64,000 nucleotides of DNA from Aquimarina atlantica (GCF_000626715.1 NZ_AQRA01000008.1:62001-126000); one strand, 5' to 3'. Counted from the stretch's first letter, positions 37,620-46,428 are shown. Notes: generated by a model from the sequence alone, not told the origin. Numbers and translations are program-made.

Positions 37620-38993
37620 ATGATTAACTATTGGAAACATATATGTTTTTTATTTCTATTCTTTTGGAGTGGGAATACTATGGTTCTATCTCAGGATATA
37701 GAACCTAAACAAGAGATAAATATCGACGATCTGGGAAATGTTTCTGACGAATTTCAAGAGAATTTTTTTGAGGCGCTAAAACAAAAAGCGATTACCAATT
37801 ACGATAAGGCAATTGAAGCTATAGAGAAATGTATACAAATTGATCCTAAACCCGATTTCTTATATTTAGAATTAGGTAAGAATTATTTAGAGCTAAAACG
37901 ATATCAGGATGCAGAAAATAATTTTGTAAAAGTATTAGATGCCAAACCCAATAACAGGTTTCTCCTTGAGCTTTTATTCGAAGTTTATTTTCAACAACGA
38001 AAATATAAAGAATCAATAGGAGTAGTAGAAAAACTAGTTGCATTTAATCCTATGTTCAAGGAGCAACTAGCGAATTTGTATTTTCTAGAAAAACGATATG
38101 AAGAAGCATTAATCGTTCTGGATGAATTAGATGATGAATTTGGAGCCGATGATTATCGCAATCGGTTGCGAAAAAGAATCTCTTCAAAAATTATTAACCC
38201 CAATAGTCAAATTAGTAGACTAGAGCAAAAAATAAAAGAAAAACCTAAGGTAGAGCAGAATTATTTAAACCTGATCTACCTGTATAGTAAGGATAATCAA
38301 AAAGAAAAAGCGTTTGAAACGGCTAAATTGTTATTAAAGAAAAAGCCAAAATCAGAATTCGTACATCTGGCACTGTATAAATTTTATCTTGAAGAAAATA
38401 ATTTTGAACAAGCTATTAGTTCGATGAAGATTGCTTTAAAAAGCAATAAAATAGATGTCGAATCAAAATATAAAGTGATTAACGATTTTTTGCCGTTTCT
38501 TGATAAGCATCCTCAATATGAGTCTCAATTAACAGATATTGTTTCGTTGCTCTCTAATGGTCAAAATAATGGAAAAGTCTTTACAGAATTAGGCCATTAT
38601 TATTATAAAAAAGACAAAAAAGAGCAGGCTCTCAATTTTTATGAACGAGGAATTAAAAGTAATGCTAATGACTTTGTATTGCTAAAAAGAATATTACTAT
38701 TACAACTCGATTTAAAGCGATACGAAAAAGTAGAAATAGGAAGCGAATTGGCTTTAGAAATGTATCCTGCACAACCTATTTTCTATTTGGCTAATGGTGT
38801 AGCACTAATTCATCTCGAAAAAGCGACAGAAGCTATCGAGATCCTTACGATAGGTATAGACTACGTGATAGATGACCTAAAGATGGAATCAGACTTTTAC
38901 CAACAAATAAGTGTGGCATATCGCAACTTGGGAGATACTACAAAAGCTTCAGAATATCAACAAAAAGTAAATCAACTTCAGAAAAAATCATAA
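37620..38993 (+). CDS. Exported tetratricopeptide repeat protein
   Basis: 457 residues. A signal peptide (HICFLFLFFWSGNTMVLSQ) is followed by at least eight TPR-like helical pairs covering nearly the whole protein (ALKQKAITNYDKAIEAIEKC, KNYLELKRYQDAENNFVKVL and so on). It probably acts as a periplasmic scaffold. The DUF4292 lipoprotein and EnvC-like genes follow seven bases and then minus four bases downstream, so the three form a compact envelope operon. Confidence 0.85.
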   Translation: MINYWKHICFLFLFFWSGNTMVLSQDIEPKQEINIDDLGNVSDEFQENFFEALKQKAITNYDKAIEAIEKCIQIDPKPDFLYLELGKNYLELKRYQDAENNFVKVLDAKPNNRFLLELLFEVYFQQRKYKESIGVVEKLVAFNPMFKEQLANLYFLEKRYEEALIVLDELDDEFGADDYRNRLRKRISSKIINPNSQISRLEQKIKEKPKVEQNYLNLIYLYSKDNQKEKAFETAKLLLKKKPKSEFVHLALYKFYLEENNFEQAISSMKIALKSNKIDVESKYKVINDFLPFLDKHPQYESQLTDIVSLLSNGQNNGKVFTELGHYYYKKDKKEQALNFYERGIKSNANDFVLLKRILLLQLDLKRYEKVEIGSELALEMYPAQPIFYLANGVALIHLEKATEAIEILTIGIDYVIDDLKMESDFYQQISVAYRNLGDTTKASEYQQKVNQLQKKS

Positions 38994-39000
38994 GCGGGTA

Positions 39001-39774
39001 ATGAACAGAATATTTTATCTATTGTGCATTGCTATGATGATGCTTAATTCTTGTAAGGGAACCAAAGCGGTAAGTGCGTTGGGAATCAAAAAACTAAATG
39101 CAGAAAAAATAATTGCAAATCATTACAATCGATCTTTTAATTTTAAAACACTTAATACTCGTATAAAAGTAAGATATGATGATGGCAAACAATCTTATAG
39201 CCCTAATGCTACATTGCGAATAGAAAAAGATAAAACCATTTGGATTAGTGTAAAGATGTTAGGTATTACATTGGCAAAGGCACTAATAACACCAGAAAAG
39301 GTAAGCTACTACGAGAAAATTAACAATACCTATTTTGAAGGAGATTTTAAATTGCTAAGTGATTGGTTGGGCACAGATCTGGATTATGATAAGGTACAGC
39401 AAATGCTGTTAGGGCAAGCGTTGTTTAACTTAAGAGACGATAAATATAAATCCTCAATAACAGGAAAAGGATATCAATTACGACCTAAAACAGAATTAGC
39501 ACTTTTTGAACGATTGTTTTTAATACATCCGGATACCTTCAAAATGTACTCACAACGATTAAAACAGCCTATCGAAAATAGAGATTTAACGATTAATTAT
39601 CAAAGCTATCAAAAAGTAGGAAATCAGGATTTTCCAAAAGAAATCTATATCGAAGCATTGCAGGAAAAAGAAAAAACAATGATAGAGATAGATTATAAGA
39701 CGGTAGATTACAATGCTAAGGTGAGTTTTCCGTTTAAAATACCATCAGGATATAAGCAAGTCACTATTCAATGA
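39001..39774 (+). CDS. DUF4292 lipoprotein
   Basis: 257 residues. A lipoprotein signal ends at Cys18 (MLNSC). The body is beta-rich with SYSPNATLRIEKDKTIWISV and ALITPEKVSYYEKINNTYF, the DUF4292 pattern, which resembles LolA/LolB-type open barrels. A role in lipoprotein or lipid handling at the outer membrane is therefore possible but unproven. It overlaps the next gene by four bases (ATGA). Confidence 0.88.
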   Translation: MNRIFYLLCIAMMMLNSCKGTKAVSALGIKKLNAEKIIANHYNRSFNFKTLNTRIKVRYDDGKQSYSPNATLRIEKDKTIWISVKMLGITLAKALITPEKVSYYEKINNTYFEGDFKLLSDWLGTDLDYDKVQQMLLGQALFNLRDDKYKSSITGKGYQLRPKTELALFERLFLIHPDTFKMYSQRLKQPIENRDLTINYQSYQKVGNQDFPKEIYIEALQEKEKTMIEIDYKTVDYNAKVSFPFKIPSGYKQVTIQ

Positions 39775-41000
39775 GGTTTTTAAAGATTATATATTTCGTA
39801 GGTTTATTATTGGTTTGTAATCCATCCTTTTCTCAAAGTAGCAAACAACAGCAGCTAGAAGAAGAGCGCCAGCGACTTAGAGAAGAGATCGAACAAATGA
39901 AAGAGCTACGGGCTAATAACAAACGTAAAGAACGATCTGTTCTTTATGAAGTTGAAACGATCAATTCGCAGATAGGAACACGTAAAAATCTAATAAAAAT
40001 AACCAACCAACAGGCTAACTTATTAACCCGTGAGATCAATACGAATTTTAAAAAAATAGAAGCGTATCGTAAGGAGCTTTCTGCCCTTAAGAAGGATTAT
40101 GCCAAGATGATCACAAAGTCGTATAAGAGTAAATCTCACCAAAGTAGAATTATGTTTTTACTTTCTTCTTCTGATTTTTCTCAAGCCTATAAGCGATTAC
40201 AGTATATGAAACAATATAATGAACATCGCAAAGAGCAGGCAGATCGAATAGAAAGTAATACCAGAGAATTGCAGGCTTTAAATACAGATCTGTCTAGACA
40301 AAAAAAAGAAAAGCAAGTACTGATCGAGGAGAATCGCGAAGAACAGAATAAGCTTAAAGCAGAAAAAAAGGAGCAACAGATTTTAATGGCTTCTATTCGC
40401 AAAAAACAAGGCACCTACACAAAGCAAATTAAAGAAAAAGAACAACAGGCCAGTGCTATTGATAAAGCGATTGAGAAGTTAATTAGAGAAGCAATTGCCA
40501 GAGCTAATAAAAAGGCAGGTAAAAAAGTAACTAAAAAAGGATCTGCGACCACATTTGCCCTTACTGCAGAGGCTAAAATATTAGCAGATAATTTTACATC
40601 TAATAAAGGAAAATTGCCTTGGCCTGTAGGAACAGGAAGAATAACAAAGAAATTTGGCCGTCAGCCTCATCCTACGCTTCCTAATATACAAATTAATAGT
40701 AGTGGGGTAGAAATTGAAACGAGGTCGGGAGAACCTGCGAGAGCCATTTTTGAAGGAGAAGTAATCGCGATACAAAAACTTAAGGGGGCCAGTCGTTTGA
40801 TACAAATACGACATGGTAATTATATCACTACCTATTATAATATCGAGAATATTAGTGTTAAAGAAGGGCAAAAAGTAGCAACAAAACAAGCAATAGGTGA
40901 GGTGCGTACCAACCCAACAACCGGTAGAGCAATCATGAAATTCTTAATCTACCAAAATGCAAAACGATTAAATCCTCAAAGTTGGATTTATAAGATGTAA
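39771..41000 (+). CDS. EnvC-like murein hydrolase activator with degenerate LytM domain
   Basis: 409 residues: a signal peptide (to about 22), a long coiled coil (about 24-240) and a C-terminal LytM/M23 fold (about 285-409). The metal ligands of active M23 peptidases are missing: the HxxxD position reads NSSGVEI and the final HxH reads MKFLIY, leaving only the histidine in RHGNY. This is the pattern of EnvC/NlpD activators, which switch on amidases instead of cutting peptidoglycan themselves. It probably controls daughter-cell separation. It is the last gene of the TPR-DUF4292 operon and ends 12 bases from a convergent thioesterase gene. Confidence 0.88.
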   Translation: MRFLKIIYFVGLLLVCNPSFSQSSKQQQLEEERQRLREEIEQMKELRANNKRKERSVLYEVETINSQIGTRKNLIKITNQQANLLTREINTNFKKIEAYRKELSALKKDYAKMITKSYKSKSHQSRIMFLLSSSDFSQAYKRLQYMKQYNEHRKEQADRIESNTRELQALNTDLSRQKKEKQVLIEENREEQNKLKAEKKEQQILMASIRKKQGTYTKQIKEKEQQASAIDKAIEKLIREAIARANKKAGKKVTKKGSATTFALTAEAKILADNFTSNKGKLPWPVGTGRITKKFGRQPHPTLPNIQINSSGVEIETRSGEPARAIFEGEVIAIQKLKGASRLIQIRHGNYITTYYNIENISVKEGQKVATKQAIGEVRTNPTTGRAIMKFLIYQNAKRLNPQSWIYKM

Positions 41001-41012
41001 TGAGTATATCGT

Positions 41013-41522
41013 TTATACAAATAATGCTTTTAGCTCTGTAGCATCACTAGGATTCATTTTTCCTGCTAGAACCAAACTCAATTGCTTACGGCGCAAAGCT
41101 GCATCATACCGCTGTTTTTCGAGTGCTGTTTCTGGCTTTATTGAAGGTACGGCTACCGGGCTTCCGCTTTCGTTTACAGCAACAAAGGTATAGATAGCCT
41201 CATTCGCTTTAGTTTTATCTCCACTCTGGCGGTCTTCTACCCAAACATCTATATACACCTCCATAGACGATCTAAAAGCTCTGGAAACTTTTGCTTCGAC
41301 AGTTACAACACTACCTAATGGGATAGCCTTATTAAAAGCAACATGATTTACAGAAGCAGTAACCACAATTCGTCTAGAATGTCTACCTGCAGCAATTCCT
41401 GCTGCCCGATCCATACGGGCTAAAAGTTCTCCTCCAAATAAGTTATTTAAAGGGTTGGTTTCTCCTGTTAGTACCAAATCGGTTAAAGTAGTAAGAGATT
41501 CTGAAGGGTATCTGGATTCCAT
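41013..41522 (-). CDS. Acyl-CoA thioesterase, hotdog fold
   Basis: 169 residues. Single hotdog domain with NPLNNLFGGELLARMDRAAG and TASVNHVAFNKAIPLGSVV, typical of the YciA/ACOT cytoplasmic acyl-CoA thioesterases; the aspartate of the first stretch is the catalytic candidate. It hydrolyses fatty acyl-CoA to free acid and CoA. Monocistronic, with a good -7 element immediately upstream. Confidence 0.92.
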   Translation of the reverse strand: MESRYPSESLTTLTDLVLTGETNPLNNLFGGELLARMDRAAGIAAGRHSRRIVVTASVNHVAFNKAIPLGSVVTVEAKVSRAFRSSMEVYIDVWVEDRQSGDKTKANEAIYTFVAVNESGSPVAVPSIKPETALEKQRYDAALRRKQLSLVLAGKMNPSDATELKALFV

Positions 41523-41539
41523 GCAATTTTAAATTTTTG

Positions 41540-41547
41540 CAAAGATA
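41540..41547 (-). promoter_or_regulatory. -7 promoter element for the thioesterase gene
   Basis: The minus strand reads TATCTTTG followed by C, an exact TAnnTTTG match ending 18 bases from the start codon, an ideal leader length. The -33 element is weak. Confidence 0.6.
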
Positions 41548-41674
41548 TGCGGTAATACCATAATGAGAAAATAACAACAGGTATAATTTATGAGTATTTA
41601 AACTTGATATTACAGTATTCTGTCATGGTAACAACAAAACACTTATACCATATAGGTGCAGTAAGGTTTTTAGA

Positions 41675-42676
41675 TTACTTTTTAATTAATAACCAGGCTT
41701 TAGAACTTTGTTCTCTTTTAATTCTGGCTAGTGCTTGTACCGCTTCAGAACGATTTTCATAACTTTCGTAAGCTACCTGGTGTAAACCATATCTGTTTAC
41801 TCCAATTAGATGTGCATTAAACCCTTGCGCTTTAAGTTTTTGTACTTTAGTATCTGCATTAGATGCAATTCTAAAGGCACCAGCTACAATATGAAAACTT
41901 CCTGATGTCGTAGTATTAGATACTTCAGAGGTTGTAGTTGTAGTATTTTCTTTGCCTTTTATAATATTAAGATTAATAGCAGGAAGTGGATTAGAAATCT
42001 CAAAAGTAGCCTCTTGTATTCTGTTTTCAATTTCCTGATTGGCTTTTTGCCATTCCTTATTATTATAACTTACATTGGTATCACTAACTTGTTTCAAACC
42101 AAAAAAGCCACCAACTCCCAATAGGATTGCTGCCACAGCTGCATATTGTAAATAAGGGCGTTCACGACGTTTTTCTGGTGTAAATGTAAGTGGGATTGCT
42201 TCTTCGATAGCTTCTACCTCTTCTTTGTATACTTCACGCTTGATTTCAATATCACGTTTGATCACAGGAGATGCAAAAGAATGTAATCCAAAAGCCTCTG
42301 TAAGATAATTTACTTCTTGTAAAGGTTCAAATTGTAAGGTGTTTTCTACCGAAGTATAGAACGCACCAATTTTCTCTAATTCTATACGTTGTCCTTTTGC
42401 CATCTTTTCATTAAGAGATAAAACATAACGTTGGATTTTGGCAACAGCATCTGTATATGAGATGTTTTCGGCAGAAGCAATATAATTCGCTAACAAGCCA
42501 TCATTGTTTTTCAACTGACTGTTAAAAGAAATTAATTTTTGAGGAGGATAAAATGCATTAGTACCATCTTGTATTGTAGCGGGTTGACGTCTGGTCAAAA
42601 ATGCTCCAAAACCTGGTAGAATTATGCATTCATATCGATATAATAGTTCGCTTATATAGTTAGCTGTGTTATTCAT
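41675..42676 (-). CDS. HU/CCDC81-type and SPOR domain membrane protein
   Basis: 333 residues. The N-terminal 130 residues resemble the paired prokaryotic HU/CCDC81 domains (ISELLYRYECIILPGFGAFLT). One transmembrane helix follows at about 175-195 (YAAVAAILLGVGGFFGL), then a C-terminal SPOR domain (SFHIVAGAFRIASNADTKVQ onward) that binds denuded peptidoglycan at division sites. The cytoplasmic DNA-binding-like part plus a periplasmic septal domain suggests a link between nucleoid and division. Divergent from dprA. Confidence 0.88.
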   Translation of the reverse strand: MNNTANYISELLYRYECIILPGFGAFLTRRQPATIQDGTNAFYPPQKLISFNSQLKNNDGLLANYIASAENISYTDAVAKIQRYVLSLNEKMAKGQRIELEKIGAFYTSVENTLQFEPLQEVNYLTEAFGLHSFASPVIKRDIEIKREVYKEEVEAIEEAIPLTFTPEKRRERPYLQYAAVAAILLGVGGFFGLKQVSDTNVSYNNKEWQKANQEIENRIQEATFEISNPLPAINLNIIKGKENTTTTTSEVSNTTTSGSFHIVAGAFRIASNADTKVQKLKAQGFNAHLIGVNRYGLHQVAYESYENRSEAVQALARIKREQSSKAWLLIKK

Positions 42677-42723
42677 TACCCCTTCTAAAATGTGCTTTCT
42701 TTGTTAGTGAAAATTAATTATCC

Positions 42724-42731
42724 CAAAGGTA
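42724..42731 (-). promoter_or_regulatory. -7 promoter element for the HU/SPOR gene
   Basis: The minus strand reads TACCTTTG preceded by TA, an exact TAnnTTTG match 48 bases upstream of the start. The other side of this 146-bp gap serves dprA. Confidence 0.55.
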
Positions 42732-42822
42732 TAAAAAAATGAAGGCCATTTAAACTCTAACCGCTGAATTTATTAACAGTTTCGTTTTTTTTTGTTTCTT
42801 GCACTGACTTACAAATTATTAC

Positions 42823-43926
42823 ATGAATATCGAAAAACTTCTTGCCTTACTTACCCTTAAAAAAGTAACCAATCTTGGGGATAGTTCTATCAAAAAATTA
42901 ATACGCGAAGTAGGTGATGCACAGGCAGTACTTGCCGAAAAAACGAACAACCTGCTCAAAATTGATGGAATAGGAAAAATGAAAATCAAAGATTTGCATA
43001 ATCCAGAATATCGAAAAATGGCAGAAAACGAACTACAATTTGTGCAGGAGAATAATATCAATTGCCTGGTATATGATCAACAGGGGTATCCTGAAAAACT
43101 AAAACATTGTATTGATGGCCCCGTAGTATTATTTAGTTCTGGAAATATTGATCTTGAGCACAAAAAGATACTGAGTATTGTGGGGACACGAAAGGTAACT
43201 CGATATGGAGTACGGTTTTGTGAAGAATTGATAGAAACGCTGGCGCCTATAGATCCTGTTATTATATCGGGTTTTGCGTATGGTGTAGACATTACAGCAC
43301 AGCGCGCAGCGGTTAAGCATAATCTGCAAACTATAGGTTGTTTAGCTCATGGTTTAAATCAAATTTATCCCAAAGCACATAAGAGGTATGTCGCACAGAT
43401 CGAGGAAAACGGCGGATTTTTCACAGATTTCTGGAGCACAGATACTTTTGATCGTAAAAATTTTCTGGGTCGTAATCGAATTATTGCCGGGCTTAGCGAA
43501 GCAACTATAGTAATCGAGAGTGCCGATAAAGGAGGCTCCTTGGTCACTGCAGATATTGCGAATTCGTATAATCGCGATGTATTTGCAGTACCTGGCAGGG
43601 CACATGATCCTTTAAGCAAGGGATGTAATATGTTGATAAAGACCCAGCGCGCCCATATGCTTACCAGTGCAGCTGATCTAATGTATATGCTTAATTGGAA
43701 ACTCGATGAGAATAAACAACCTGCTGTACAGAAAAAATTGTTTGTAGAGTTAGATGAACAAGAAAAGAAAATCTATGATTTTTTAACCGATAACGGAAAA
43801 GAACTATTAGATGTTATAGCATTACAATGCCAAATCCCTACGTTTAAAACAGCTTCTGTTTTACTTAATATGGAACTTAAAGGAGTTGTAAAGCCGTTGC
43901 CAGGAAAATTATTTGAAGCCGTTTGA
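42823..43926 (+). CDS. dprA: DNA-processing protein DprA
   Basis: 367 residues. A helix-hairpin-helix-like N-terminus is followed by the extended Rossmann DprA core with SIVGTRKVTRYG, SGFAYGVDITAQRAA, NRIIAGLSEATIV and GGSLVTADIA, and a short winged-helix C-terminus (LDVIALQCQIPTFKTASVLLNMELKG). It loads RecA on incoming single-stranded DNA during natural transformation. The complete gene suggests competence is possible. It ends five bases from a convergent NTF2-like gene. Confidence 0.95.
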   Translation: MNIEKLLALLTLKKVTNLGDSSIKKLIREVGDAQAVLAEKTNNLLKIDGIGKMKIKDLHNPEYRKMAENELQFVQENNINCLVYDQQGYPEKLKHCIDGPVVLFSSGNIDLEHKKILSIVGTRKVTRYGVRFCEELIETLAPIDPVIISGFAYGVDITAQRAAVKHNLQTIGCLAHGLNQIYPKAHKRYVAQIEENGGFFTDFWSTDTFDRKNFLGRNRIIAGLSEATIVIESADKGGSLVTADIANSYNRDVFAVPGRAHDPLSKGCNMLIKTQRAHMLTSAADLMYMLNWKLDENKQPAVQKKLFVELDEQEKKIYDFLTDNGKELLDVIALQCQIPTFKTASVLLNMELKGVVKPLPGKLFEAV

Positions 43927-43930
43927 TTAT

Positions 43931-44284
43931 TTAATAAAAAAATTGCTCTTTTACGATTTTTCCTTCCCTTACTTCATAAACAATAACCTCATCGATCACT
44001 ACATTATCATTATTTACCATGGTTACATCTGTGATCATTCGTATACTAAAATGATCTTTACTCACTAAGGGTTCTGAAACCTCAAAATGATTCCATTTTT
44101 TTATATACAAAAGAAAACGTTTTTCTTTTTGAATCATAGCTTCTAAACCTGCTACTGATTTTTCTTTATACATATCGGGTTCCTGATTTATTGCATCTGT
44201 AGCAAATAATTGTTGCTGGGCTTCCAAAATTTTTTTCTCCCGTAGTAACTCTACTAGTTTGTTAGCTATTGTTATAGTTGTCAT
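43931..44284 (-). CDS. NTF2-like (SnoaL-type) protein
   Basis: 117 residues: one cone-shaped NTF2-like domain, with helical TIANKLVELLREKKILEAQQQL then beta strands ending VIDEVIVYEVREGKIVKEQFFY. No signal peptide. Such domains bind small hydrophobic ligands or act as simple enzymes. It begins three bases after the sterol-desaturase-family gene on the same strand, so it is the third gene of that operon and might handle the same substrate. Specific function unknown. Confidence 0.8.
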   Translation of the reverse strand: MTTITIANKLVELLREKKILEAQQQLFATDAINQEPDMYKEKSVAGLEAMIQKEKRFLLYIKKWNHFEVSEPLVSKDHFSIRMITDVTMVNNDNVVIDEVIVYEVREGKIVKEQFFY

Positions 44285-44287
44285 GTA

Positions 44288-45163
44288 TTATTTTTTATGA
44301 TTTTTAAAATAAGAAGGGCGCCATATAAGACCACCAAAGATGATCCTAAACCGATCACTCCAGGTTCTACATTGTTTTACATCTCTCCATATGTTTTTGT
44401 ATTCAATAAAATTGATCGTGATAGGGTTATTAGAATTTATGTTTTTTGTTAAACCATAAATCACTTTTTCTTCTTCTCTCTGAAATGTGCCAAAGAGTTT
44501 ATCCCATAGTATCAGGATGCCACCATAATTTTTATCGAGGTACTTTTCATTAGAGCCATGATGCACTCTATGTACAGAAGGGGTATTAAATATTTCATCG
44601 AGCCAGCCCAGTTTGATAATTCTTTCGGTATGGATCCATGTTTGATATTGTGCTACAAAAATTAATGAAACTATCGCCTGAAAAGGATTAAAACCCATTA
44701 AGATCATTGGTATAAGAAAGATCCACTCGATTGCACTTTCTATGATGCTTAATCGCATAGATACGGTTAGATTATAATCTTCAGAAGAATGATGTACACT
44801 ATGGTTGGCCCATAAAATACGATGTTCATGTTCTAACCTATGCATCCAATAGTAGGTAAAATCAGCAGCCAATAGGCTTACAATCCAGGTCCAGCCACTC
44901 ATAGGGATCTCAAATGGTGATAGATGGTAAAAGGGCAGGAGACAAATGACGCCGATAGAGCCAAAGGCTGTTTTTTCTACTAATTGTCCGATAAAAAATA
45001 TAAGGATGTTAGCTCCTGTATCTTTCCACCTTCGCGCTTTACTGGTAAAAAAATCTAAGCAAATTTCAAAAAAGATAAGCGTAAAATTAATGATAAAGAA
45101 ATACGCTACATAATCTAGTATTTCTGAAGTCTCAAAAAGTAAAGTAATTTCGTCTATATTCAT
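44288..45163 (-). CDS. Sterol desaturase/fatty acid hydroxylase family protein
   Basis: 291 residues from the ATG at 45163. That start forms an ATGA overlap with the small membrane-protein gene upstream; a longer frame from 45232 would run through that gene and is rejected. Four or more membrane helices. The di-iron histidine clusters are complete: HRLEH at 108-112, HSVHH at 121-125 and HRVHH at 198-202. The family hydroxylates or desaturates lipids using O2 and an electron donor in the membrane. It is the middle gene of a three-gene operon under an AraC-type regulator. Confidence 0.88.
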   Translation of the reverse strand: MNIDEITLLFETSEILDYVAYFFIINFTLIFFEICLDFFTSKARRWKDTGANILIFFIGQLVEKTAFGSIGVICLLPFYHLSPFEIPMSGWTWIVSLLAADFTYYWMHRLEHEHRILWANHSVHHSSEDYNLTVSMRLSIIESAIEWIFLIPMILMGFNPFQAIVSLIFVAQYQTWIHTERIIKLGWLDEIFNTPSVHRVHHGSNEKYLDKNYGGILILWDKLFGTFQREEEKVIYGLTKNINSNNPITINFIEYKNIWRDVKQCRTWSDRFRIIFGGLIWRPSYFKNHKK

Positions 45164-45339
45164 TTTTGCTGTTGGTTTTCTGGTAAGAAGTATAAAAACC
45201 AAAGGAACCACAACAGGCTTAATAACCCCCATATAGAACCTCGACCATGGTAATAATCAACCACATCTGAGAAGGTATAGAAACCAATACACCCTAAAAC
45301 TCCTAAGTACCAGTATTTTTGAAACGTAAAGTTCTTCAT
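45160..45339 (-). CDS. Small two-helix membrane protein upstream of desaturase
   Basis: 59 residues, too short for common gene finders. It reads MKNFTFQKYWYLGVLGCIG, a second part YTFSDVVDYYHGRG, and a second hydrophobic helix SIWGLLSLLWFLWFLYF ending PENQQQK. Two transmembrane segments flank a polar loop with aspartates, tyrosines and a histidine. Its TGA stop overlaps the desaturase ATG (ATGA), strong evidence of translation coupling. A -7 element and the regulator-linked 18-bp site lie directly upstream. It could be an accessory subunit of the desaturase. No family recognised. Confidence 0.75.
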   Translation of the reverse strand: MKNFTFQKYWYLGVLGCIGFYTFSDVVDYYHGRGSIWGLLSLLWFLWFLYFLPENQQQK

Positions 45340-45356
45340 GCTTTTTACTTATAAAG

Positions 45357-45364
45357 CAAAAGTA
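45357..45364 (-). promoter_or_regulatory. -7 promoter element for the desaturase operon
   Basis: The minus strand reads TACTTTTG, an exact TAnnTTTG match, ending 17 bases before the small membrane-protein ATG. The conserved 18-bp site lies 22 bases further upstream, the usual place for an activator. Confidence 0.55.
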
Positions 45365-45386
45365 ATAGCAATGCTAAAGCACTTGT

Positions 45387-45404
45387 TTGTTAATTTTGGA
45401 CAAT
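45387..45404 (-). promoter_or_regulatory. Shared 18-bp site, copy at the desaturase operon
   Basis: Minus strand ATTGTCCAAAATTAACAA; 17 of 18 bases match the copy upstream of the adjacent AraC-family gene (46311-46328). It has a TTGT/ACAA dyad. It is a candidate binding site for that regulator. Confidence 0.5.
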
Positions 45405-45407
45405 ATG

Positions 45408-46277
45408 TTATTTGATAGGAATGTAAATCTCGGTAAGTAATTCGTCTTGGGGAGTATCTGCTTCATCATTAAGAAAAAACTCCAGGGTAGGTTTATCTAC
45501 CAATTCTAATTGTATATCGGTCATCCAATGCGAATAAATATAATCATAGGTCACCGTAGAGTTTTCATAGCTGCCTTTATGAAGAAATTTAGCATATTTT
45601 TGAGGCGCTATTGTTTTAGTTCTAAACAATCCATCTACTTCAAATTTTAATGGAGATTCTATAACAATACCTGCATTATATCTACAATGTACACTATCGG
45701 TAATATCATTATCATCTAATATCTCTGCCATACATATGGTATCATTATCAAATACATTATTTTTTGATGCATACGTTATAAGTTGTTTCCAGGTTTCTTT
45801 AATACTATCAATATCTTCAAATGTTCCTTGATAGGTAAGGTATAGAAAATCGAAACCAGGCAATTCTTCAATTTCAAAAGTAATAGGGGATTGTTGATTT
45901 ATTTCGCGAGGTGCTATTGCTTTTTGAATTAGTTGTCGTTTAAGTTCCTGGGTTTCTCTAAATTGAGAGGGGGAACAATTAAATTGATTTTTAAATGCTT
46001 TGCTAAAAGCTGCGATGTCACTATACCCAAGAAAAAAAGCAATATCAGAAATAGTAGTGTCAGAATATTTAATGTATTGTGCAGCTTTTTCTAGCTTAAT
46101 TCTTTTAATATACTTTCCGATTGTTTCATGGTGTAGTGCAAGAAATATTCGATTGATATTTCGATAGGAGTAATATGATACCTCTTCTATATCATTGATA
46201 GTGATATCTTCTTTAAACTTCTTATCCAAAAAATCTAACAAAGACTTGTACCTTTCTAACTGTGTAGGATTACTCAT
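45408..46277 (-). CDS. AraC-family regulator with GyrI-like effector domain
   Basis: 289 residues from the ATG at 46277; an in-frame TTG six bases earlier is less likely. An N-terminal AraC double helix-turn-helix (ITINDIEEVSYYSYRNINRIF; ISDIAFFLGYSDIAAFSKAF; to about residue 110) is followed by a GyrI-like ligand-binding domain (about 130-289; FDFLYLTYQGTFED). The family includes Rob- and SoxS-related activators that respond to small, often toxic molecules. The desaturase operon lies 68 bases downstream on the same strand, and both promoters carry the same 18-bp site, so self-regulation plus control of that operon is likely. Confidence 0.88.
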   Translation of the reverse strand: MSNPTQLERYKSLLDFLDKKFKEDITINDIEEVSYYSYRNINRIFLALHHETIGKYIKRIKLEKAAQYIKYSDTTISDIAFFLGYSDIAAFSKAFKNQFNCSPSQFRETQELKRQLIQKAIAPREINQQSPITFEIEELPGFDFLYLTYQGTFEDIDSIKETWKQLITYASKNNVFDNDTICMAEILDDNDITDSVHCRYNAGIVIESPLKFEVDGLFRTKTIAPQKYAKFLHKGSYENSTVTYDYIYSHWMTDIQLELVDKPTLEFFLNDEADTPQDELLTEIYIPIK

Positions 46278-46310
46278 ATACAAACATATATATACTTTAA
46301 TAAGGTTACC

Positions 46311-46328
46311 TTGTTATTTTTGGACAAT
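46311..46328 (-). promoter_or_regulatory. Shared 18-bp site, copy at the AraC-family gene
   Basis: Minus strand ATTGTCCAAAAATAACAA, differing at one base from the copy upstream of the desaturase operon (45387-45404). It lies 33 bases upstream of the regulator's ATG, suitable for autoregulation. Confidence 0.5.
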
Positions 46329-46428
46329 TTCTCACACGAAAATTAAAACACAAATCCTACAGGGATACTGTAATAAGCACAGCACAAGCCTGCGGAGTCT
46401 AAATAAAATCAAAATAGTAATCTAATGG

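Noticed and set aside
45164..45232. 23-residue N-terminal extension of the desaturase-family protein
   Set aside because: It overlaps the small membrane-protein gene out of frame, and the ATG at 45163 gives an ATGA junction and the normal family start.
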